Shown: in pieces, positions 58,721 to 64,000 of the stretch | Position numbering within the stretch: position 1 is the first letter of the stretch | Layout of the letters: every line of letters begins with the position of its first letter | Assembly: GCF_023380205.1 (NCBI RefSeq) | Contig: NZ_CP093361.1 | Coordinates: 496,001 to 560,000 of the forward strand | DNA from: Nicoliella spurrieriana | GTDB lineage: Bacteria > Bacillota > Bacilli > Lactobacillales > Lactobacillaceae | Direction of reading: 5' to 3' | DNA length: 64,000 bases | Translations under genes and position numbers: made by a program | Notes under the pieces: model-generated | Databases searched by the model: none | Told to the model about the DNA's origin: nothing | The model's input: only the letters and a program-made list of their open reading frames with translations

Positions 58721-61375
58721 TTATGCCTTTTTACTAAAGCGTTTTGAAATTAGTTTATCCAATTCAGATAGGGTCAGAACTACGATTCCGGCTGCGATTG
58801 AAATTAACCAACCGGAGAATGGAATGCTAGCAGTCTTGAATGCTTCTTGCATGAATGGCAAGTAAGTCAACAGGAGTTGTAACCCAATCATAATCCCAAT
58901 AATCCAGAATGCAGCTGGATTACTGAAGAGGGCCTTGGAGAAGAGTGGTTCGCTAGTCCGAATGTAGAACAGGTAGAAAATCTTCCCGAACACGATTACG
59001 TTTACGACCACCGTACTTGCAACTTCAACGCTCCAGCCACTTGCGATTAATGAATCAAAAACCACGATTCCACAAATGGCCATTACAGAAGCAATGTATG
59101 CCATTCGCAGCATATCAAATTTATTCAACAGCGAGCTATTGTTATCCCGGGGTTGTTTTAACATGATATCCTTTTCAGCCGGCTCAAAGATGAACACGAA
59201 TTGAATCGTAATGGCCGAAACCATGTTAATCCATAGTAACTGCGTCGCATTTAACGGCATGTCATTCTTAGTCAAGATTGTAAATGCAATGATTAACCCT
59301 TCAGCAAATGAGGTGGGTAGCAAGAATTTGATACTCTTCTTGATATTATCATAGATCCGCCGGCCTTCCTTGATGGCGGTGGATAACGTACCGAAGTTAT
59401 CATCGGTCAAGACCATGTCGGCAGAATCCTTAGCAACGTCGGTTCCCTTGATTCCCATGGCAACCCCGATGTCAGCCCGTTTTAATGCGGGGGCATCGTT
59501 GATCCCATCACCGGTCATGGCAGTGACCTTTCCGGCAGCTTGAAGCGCCTTAATGATTTGAAGCTTGTTTTGCGGTGTGGTTCTAGCGAAGACTTGGTTT
59601 TCTAAGACCGCCTTCGTGAATTCCGCTTCTGAAAGTTGGTCTAACTCGGCTCCGGTAATTGCATGAATTTCAGGAGCAAGCCCTAATTTTTCACCAATTG
59701 CCTTAGCAGTGACCGGGTTATCACCGGTAATCATCTTGACTTCCACTCCCGCGGCGTTCATTTCACGGAGGGCTTGGACCACTTCTTCACGTGGTGGATC
59801 AATGATGCCGGCTAAGCCTAAGAACTGGATTCCGGAATTAATTAGCTCGTGGCTAATCTCAGTGGTGTCATCAGCAACCGGTTTGTAACCAACTGCGATG
59901 ACCCGTTTCCCAGTCTTAGAGAGGGCATGGACCTTAGCTGCCCAGTCCTCGGTATCAAAGTCTGAATCCGCCTTTTTAGCAAGGGCTAAGACCTTATCGG
60001 GCGCCCCCTTAACAAAGAGCGTCTTGTTACCATCTGGATCTTGAACGACCTTCCCCATGTAACGAAAAGCGGAATCGAATGGTAATAAATCAACTTCCGT
60101 AAAATCAGGGTCAGTGGTGGTCTGCATCCCCTTATGATAAAGGGTTAAGAAGGCTCCATCGGTCGGTTCACCGTTAATTTCCCACCGGCCATCTTCTAGG
60201 TTTAGGGTCGTATCGTTAGCCTCAAATCCAGCGGTCAAGAAGCGGGTAAGCTCCTGACTCTGCACGGGTTGATTTTGAGCGTCTAAAATCTGGCCCTCTG
60301 GTTGATAACCAGTTCCGGTCACGTGGTAGGTCCCATTTGGTAATAACACATCGGTCGCCGTCATTTCATTTTGAGTCAGCGTCCCGGTCTTATCAGTGGC
60401 CACCACATCGACGGACCCCAGCGTTTCAACGGCTGGCAGGCTCTTAACGATGGTGTTTTTGTTCTTAGCCATGTCACTAACCCCACGGGATAGGACCACG
60501 GAAGTCGTGGCTGGTAATCCTTCTGGAATCGATCCCACGACCATTGCTACGACGGCGAGGGCGAGGACTGAAACTGAGTAGGTCTCAAAGTATAGTCCAA
60601 TCAAGAAGAGGATGACTGAGACCCCCATGATCACGTATGAAACCCACTTCCCAAGGCTGTCTAGTTCCTTCATTAACGGCGTTTTTCGTTCGGTCGTATT
60701 GTTAACTTCCTGGGAAATCTGGCCGATTTCAGTGTCATTTCCAGTCGCGATTACGACTCCGGTCCCACTTCCGGAAGTAACGGAAGTATAGGAGAAGGCC
60801 ATGTTCGCCTGTTCGGCTAGCGATGGATTATCCTGGGTCATCACGGCGGCATCCTTTTCGATTGAATCGGATTCACCGGTCAACGCAGATTCTTGAATCC
60901 GGAGGTTATCGGTATCCACTAGCCGTAAGTCGGCGGGAACCCGGTCACCGGCTTCAAGGAAGACGACGTCGCCCACGACGATGTCGCTGGTCGGAATGTC
61001 GATTCGCTTGCCGTCACGGTAAACGGTCGAATTAGTGGCTAAAATCGATTTAATTTTTTCTAATGCGTTCGAAGCGTTTGCTTCCTGGTAGTAACCAATG
61101 ATGGCGTTTGCTAGGACCACTAACGTAATGATCAGTGAGTCTGAGTAGTGACGCATCAAGAGGGTTATGATTGCAGAAAGAATTAGTACATAGATAATGA
61201 CTTCATTAAATTGGCGCAGGAATAGCTTTAATTTGGAGTCCTTCTTGAACTTTAGCTCATTGGGTCCATTTTGGGCTAGTCGTTCACTTGCTTGTGAGCT
61301 CGTCAGTCCGCTTTCAAAATCTTTAATCTGATACTTATTCTGAATTTCCTTGTCAGTTAATTTAAAATCCTTCAT
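58721..61375 (-). CDS. P-type cation-transporting ATPase (P2-like)
   Basis: 884 residues with the full core: N-terminal cation ATPase domain, TGES in LTGESDSIEKD, PEGLP in helix 4 (GSIPEGLPATTSV), DKTGTLTQNEMT (Asp near 328), KGAPDKV, MITGDNP, and TGDGINDAPALKRADIG. Helix 6 reads NMVSAITIQFVFIFEPAE, where Ca2+ pumps of this group have N-x-V-T-D-G-x-P; the ligand Asp is missing. Calcium is therefore doubtful, and Mg2+ or another ion is possible. Preceded by a 22-codon upstream ORF and a hairpin. SD AAGGAG. Confidence 0.88.
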   Translation of the reverse strand: MKDFKLTDKEIQNKYQIKDFESGLTSSQASERLAQNGPNELKFKKDSKLKLFLRQFNEVIIYVLILSAIITLLMRHYSDSLIITLVVLANAIIGYYQEANASNALEKIKSILATNSTVYRDGKRIDIPTSDIVVGDVVFLEAGDRVPADLRLVDTDNLRIQESALTGESDSIEKDAAVMTQDNPSLAEQANMAFSYTSVTSGSGTGVVIATGNDTEIGQISQEVNNTTERKTPLMKELDSLGKWVSYVIMGVSVILFLIGLYFETYSVSVLALAVVAMVVGSIPEGLPATTSVVLSRGVSDMAKNKNTIVKSLPAVETLGSVDVVATDKTGTLTQNEMTATDVLLPNGTYHVTGTGYQPEGQILDAQNQPVQSQELTRFLTAGFEANDTTLNLEDGRWEINGEPTDGAFLTLYHKGMQTTTDPDFTEVDLLPFDSAFRYMGKVVQDPDGNKTLFVKGAPDKVLALAKKADSDFDTEDWAAKVHALSKTGKRVIAVGYKPVADDTTEISHELINSGIQFLGLAGIIDPPREEVVQALREMNAAGVEVKMITGDNPVTAKAIGEKLGLAPEIHAITGAELDQLSEAEFTKAVLENQVFARTTPQNKLQIIKALQAAGKVTAMTGDGINDAPALKRADIGVAMGIKGTDVAKDSADMVLTDDNFGTLSTAIKEGRRIYDNIKKSIKFLLPTSFAEGLIIAFTILTKNDMPLNATQLLWINMVSAITIQFVFIFEPAEKDIMLKQPRDNNSSLLNKFDMLRMAYIASVMAICGIVVFDSLIASGWSVEVASTVVVNVIVFGKIFYLFYIRTSEPLFSKALFSNPAAFWIIGIMIGLQLLLTYLPFMQEAFKTASIPFSGWLISIAAGIVVLTLSELDKLISKRFSKKA

Positions 61376-61393
61376 TGTGTTCTCCTTAAGTAT

Positions 61394-61426
61394 AAGCTAA
61401 AACTAATGGTCAACATTAACTTAGCT
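61394..61426 (-). promoter_or_regulatory. Hairpin between the upstream ORF and the ATPase start
   Basis: Minus strand AGCTAA-GT-TAATG, loop, CATTA-GT-TTTAGCT. It begins just after the upstream ORF stop and ends about 11 nt before the ATPase ribosome site, so it could act on translation initiation. Confidence 0.5.
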
Positions 61427-61428
61427 AA

Positions 61429-61497
61429 CTACTCAATTAGAATGTAATGAAGAGCAATGATGAACCTTGGTCTTAACAGATCAGGGCCACTATCCAT
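61429..61497 (-). CDS. 22-aa upstream ORF (putative leader peptide of the P-type ATPase)
   Basis: Minus strand ATG at 61497 behind AGAGGAGGTG with a 6-nt gap, an excellent ribosome site. The peptide starts MDSGPDLLRPR, continues with hydrophobic FIIALHYILI and ends in Glu. The stop lies 53 nt before the ATPase ATG. It is too short for the ORF list. The early Asp/Pro pattern recalls the MgtL leader of enterobacterial mgtA (MEPDPTP), which senses Mg2+ through ribosome destabilisation; the likeness is in pattern, not sequence. Confidence 0.6.
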   Translation of the reverse strand: MDSGPDLLRPRFIIALHYILIE

Positions 61498-61666
61498 GTG
61501 CTACACCTCCTCTTAAAGTAATCATTATCATATCAAAAATAATGGCCATTGGGTATAGTTGTTAATAAAATTTTAACAAAATGATGGTAAGAAACATTAA
61601 ATATTGGTAAAATAAGCATAAAGAGTCATATCGATGCTAAAGGATTTTAATCACAGGAGAGTAATT

Positions 61667-61921
61667 ATGAAATTAAAACAATTAGGAACCGGACTATTGC
61701 TAGCACTACCATTATTAATGGTCCCTGCTGTTACTAGCGCAAGCGCTGATACCCAGGCCGTGGGAGCAGTGAACGCTGGAAAGTCGTCGTCCCAATCGAA
61801 CAACTCGACTCGTTCTGATTTCTTCAAAATGAGAATGAAGGGCCGCCAACACCGGATGACGCATTTCAATATGCATAAGAAGTTGACGAACTTAAATCCA
61901 CGTCCCCAATTAAATAAGTAA
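61667..61921 (+). CDS. Secreted small cationic peptide, unknown function
   Basis: 84 residues. Signal peptide (1-29, MKLKQLGTGLLLALPLLMV...SASA), then a Ser/Asn linker and a strongly basic C-terminal 35 residues with Arg, Lys, His and Met (FKMRMKGRQHRMTHFNMHKK). ATG at 61667 follows CAGGAGAG. Could be a wall-binding or antimicrobial-like peptide; no family recognised and no immunity or processing genes adjacent. Confidence 0.65.
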   Translation: MKLKQLGTGLLLALPLLMVPAVTSASADTQAVGAVNAGKSSSQSNNSTRSDFFKMRMKGRQHRMTHFNMHKKLTNLNPRPQLNK

Positions 61922-61924
61922 ATT

Positions 61925-61964
61925 AAAAACGCCTTCTGGATGCTTCCAGGAGGCGTTTTATTGA
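61925..61964. terminator. Bidirectional terminator
   Basis: AAAACGCC(T)TCTGGA / TCCAGGAGGCGTTTT. Confidence 0.85.
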
Positions 61965-61973
61965 AGATTGAAA

Positions 61974-62774
61974 TTATTTTTGGCCGTCTACTAGTTTAAC
62001 GTAGTAATTAGCATAGGTTAGTTTGGTGTATGGAGTGACATAGAAGATGCCCGCAAGCCCTAAGGTTACTGCACTTAATACATACCAGAAGAAGAAACTC
62101 CACCATAAGAGGAAGAATTGCCCCTTGTGGCCATCCATTAATTGGCGGCTTTGCGTAATCGCTTCATTATAACTAATGGGGCTATCACTATCAATTGCAT
62201 CCCGGAAAATGAATTGGGACTGGGAGTAGGCCAGGTTAGTCTTGATGTACACAAAAATCGCTCCCGCAATGAAGATCACCGTGCCCAAAAAGACTGCAAC
62301 TGCAGCTCCAGCACTTTCGTGGTTAATCAACAATACGATTCCGACTACAATCCCAGTGGCTAAAACAACTGCCAGGGTCCATAGGATCGTGTAAACCAAC
62401 TTGAGCAGGCCGACCATGAAGGCGCCGAAGAAGTAATCTCCCCGGGTAAAGATGTTAAAGGCCTTTTGGAAGCCACCCTTAAAGTCATTTTCTTGGCCAC
62501 GCATCGCTTTGATCATGATGAACATGGCACTTAACAATAGGGCACCGGTCAATAAGCCTAATAATCCGGGTCCATATGAAACGTTATCGTTTAGACTTTC
62601 GTAGTATGCACTGGGATCATTACTAACCATTCTGCTAACGTTGAAGTAATTCGGGTAAGTGAGCCCAAATGAAATAACGTTTAATATATAAGTCGGCAAT
62701 AACAACAATAAGAAGAAGCCATAGTGTGGATTTAACTGTTCCTTGGCCTCATTCTTTAAATCAGCAAATTTCAA
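61974..62774 (-). CDS. DUF975 membrane protein
   Basis: 266 residues, about six TM helices; FADLKNEAKEQLNPHYGFFLLLLLPTYIL and SYNEAITQSRQLMDGHKGQFFLLWWSFFFWYVL match the other DUF975 protein at 57943. Start at TTG 62774, 5 nt after AGGAGGG; a longer in-frame version would overlap that site. Function unknown. Confidence 0.88.
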   Translation of the reverse strand: MKFADLKNEAKEQLNPHYGFFLLLLLPTYILNVISFGLTYPNYFNVSRMVSNDPSAYYESLNDNVSYGPGLLGLLTGALLLSAMFIMIKAMRGQENDFKGGFQKAFNIFTRGDYFFGAFMVGLLKLVYTILWTLAVVLATGIVVGIVLLINHESAGAAVAVFLGTVIFIAGAIFVYIKTNLAYSQSQFIFRDAIDSDSPISYNEAITQSRQLMDGHKGQFFLLWWSFFFWYVLSAVTLGLAGIFYVTPYTKLTYANYYVKLVDGQK

Positions 62775-62837
62775 AATATCCCTCCTAGAGTAATCATTTT
62801 CCATTATACCGAATTTTTCACTCAGTTTAAACAATTA

Positions 62838-63656
62838 TTAAGAATTAGTAATTGCTTTTAAGAGCTGCTGCTGTAAAGCCGTTAACTCTGGAAATGGGTA
62901 GTTCGCCCGGTTTAAGAAGAAAAACTGCCGTTCAAAGTTGCTGTCGAGCGGTTCGAAGGGGATGCCAACCGGGAGGACGTCCCGGGAGATGATCGACTGT
63001 CCAATCCCAGCCGCTAACAACCTGACGATTAGATCGTTATTATCGATTAAAATCCGGTTTGCCGGCGCGAAATTACGTTGTTTGAAGAATTCCTCGGTGT
63101 AGTGGTACACCCCCGAGCCATTTTCGCGTTCTAACCAGGTGTCGCTATTGAAGTTCCCAGCGTGGACTAATACGTCGGTTTGAAAGGCCGTCCGCTCGAT
63201 GTTGGGGGTCACAATTGCCTTTTCGATTAGTCCGAATTCCAGTTGGTGGTTTTCCATTTGTTCAGCGATGACGGTCGAATTGGTCACGGTCAGTTCCAAA
63301 CTGATTGATTGGGGAATTTTGAGCTGCTTTAATACGGTGGTGATGACAACGTCGGCAGTCGTGTTTGAAATCCCGATCCGACATGGAATCCGGTGGGGGT
63401 GGTGGTTAGTTAACTGGCGTTGCAGCGCTTGTTCCTTTTCAAAGATACTGACACCCGCGGCATAGAGTTGCTCGGCTAGCCCGGTCGGGACGACCTGACT
63501 GCGTGAATTACGGGTAAATAACTGGCCGTTCAATAGGGTCTCTAGCTTCTTAATCTGTTGGGAGATCGATGATTGGGAGACGAACAGTTGCTTTGCAGCT
63601 TGCGAAAAGTTACGGTTCTCGTACACGGCCCGAAAGGCTAGGAAGTATTTAAACAT
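62838..63656 (-). CDS. LysR family transcriptional regulator
   Basis: 272 residues, slightly short for the family. HTH domain YFLAFRAVYENRNFSQAAKQLFVSQSSISQQIKKLETLLNGQLFTR, then the effector domain with IGISNTTADVVITTVLKQL. SD AAGGAGC. Divergent from the yeiH-like gene, which it probably controls, as CysB/YeiE-type regulators do. Confidence 0.92.
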   Translation of the reverse strand: MFKYFLAFRAVYENRNFSQAAKQLFVSQSSISQQIKKLETLLNGQLFTRNSRSQVVPTGLAEQLYAAGVSIFEKEQALQRQLTNHHPHRIPCRIGISNTTADVVITTVLKQLKIPQSISLELTVTNSTVIAEQMENHQLEFGLIEKAIVTPNIERTAFQTDVLVHAGNFNSDTWLERENGSGVYHYTEEFFKQRNFAPANRILIDNNDLIVRLLAAGIGQSIISRDVLPVGIPFEPLDSNFERQFFFLNRANYPFPELTALQQQLLKAITNS

Positions 63657-63684
63657 TTGGCGTGCTCCTTTTAATTCGTTTTAG

Positions 63685-63699
63685 TAATAGTAACTATTA
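63685..63699. promoter_or_regulatory. LysR-type operator candidate
   Basis: TAATAGT-A-ACTATTA, a perfect 7-1-7 palindrome of the T-N11-A class, in the 113-bp region between the divergent lysR and yeiH-like genes. Confidence 0.65.
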
Positions 63700-63769
63700 T
63701 AATTATTAACTTCTCTTATCAAAAGTCAATTGTTATAATGAAAACATTAATAAATGCGGAGATGATAAA

Positions 63770-64000
63770 ATGGTAAGCACGATTAAAGATAGAACCCCTG
63801 GCTTTGCGGTTGCACTAGTGGTTGCAATCGTAAGTCAATTTTTGACATTGGTGATTCCAGACGTTGGGGCCGCCACGATTTCAATTATTTTAGGGATTAT
63901 TCTGGGCAATACGTTCGTGAAGCAGGCGGTACTAAGCGCCGGCACTAAGTTTGCTGAAAAACGCTTATTGGAATATTCAGTAATGTTGTTGGGCCTAACA
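63770..64000 (+). CDS. YeiH/UPF0324 family putative anion exporter, N-terminal fragment
   Basis: The first 77 residues are visible before the window ends. RTPGFAVALVVAIVSQFL, the ISIILGIILGNTF helix and GTKFAEKRLLEYSVMLLGLT match the YeiH family (proposed sulfate or sulfite exporter). ATG at 63770 follows GGAGATG. Confidence 0.85.
   Translation, partial: MVSTIKDRTPGFAVALVVAIVSQFLTLVIPDVGAATISIILGIILGNTFVKQAVLSAGTKFAEKRLLEYSVMLLGLT

Noticed and set aside
1..64000. Insertion sequences, prophage, integrase or plasmid functions
   Set aside because: No transposase, recombinase, phage or replication genes were seen, and no terminal repeats around any gene.

Overview
The window looks like chromosome from a low-GC lactic acid bacterium of the family Lactobacillaceae. 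Pointers are strong AGGAGG-type ribosome sites, T-box leaders, an energy-coupling-factor (ECF) vitamin transporter, a SUF-only Fe-S gene set, a close relative of the Lentilactobacillus buchneri isoleucine 2-epimerase, acetolactate decarboxylase, many short secreted proteins (CAP, NlpC/P60, GH25) and DUF975/DUF3021/DUF1541 proteins. I see no insertion sequence, prophage, integrase or CRISPR array. Genus cannot be fixed from the sequence alone.

Layout. 1-3.8 kb: the N-terminus of an ABC ATPase, a GNAT acetyltransferase behind a leader terminator, a small membrane protein, an MFS carrier and a secreted SEC10/PgrA-like protein. 3.8-5.1 kb: two divergent T-box leaders flank an AT-rich region full of inverted repeats; one controls an unknown 57-aa acidic protein, the other the leucine operon. 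5.2-17.9 kb: one long co-directional block, leuABCD-sufCDSUB-DUF59-Nramp-like-unknown-FMN oxygenase, with no visible internal terminator; LeuA lacks its C-terminal feedback domain. 18-23 kb (minus): TetR/efflux permease pair and isoleucine epimerase/amino-acid permease pair. 23-26 kb: two secreted CAP-domain proteins. 26.4-29.2 kb: copY-copB with a cop box. 29-33 kb: flavin reductase, aldo/keto reductase, an Asp-rich protein, and a DUF1722/pyrimidine-dimer glycosylase pair behind a leader terminator.

33.3-34.2 kb is the most striking segment. On the minus strand a strong promoter is followed by a perfect ribosome site and a 44-codon ORF in which 18 codons are Asn, then a hairpin and an intrinsic terminator, then five identical tandem tRNA-Asn(GUU) genes. 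This is the architecture of a leader-peptide attenuator, but the regulated product is the tRNA that decodes the leader.

34.3-46.5 kb: NlpC/P60 hydrolase, acetolactate decarboxylase, secreted proteins, a DUF1541 metal protein, a membrane-anchored methyltransferase, a class I amidotransferase, a GT-C-like membrane protein, a MerR-cupin-CMD operon and an ABC-LytTR-DUF3021 operon. 46.5-54.8 kb: ECF transporter, TauE/SafE and CPBP membrane proteins, PspC, NlpC/P60, GH25 lysozyme, fumarase with a small membrane-protein gene. 55-64 kb: MntH-UspA, VanZ, two DUF975 proteins, a P-type cation ATPase preceded by a 22-codon upstream ORF, a secreted cationic peptide, and a LysR/YeiH divergent pair.

Four genes appear to start at AUC or AUU, each placed at the right distance from a good ribosome site with no in-frame ATG/GTG/TTG that fits better.
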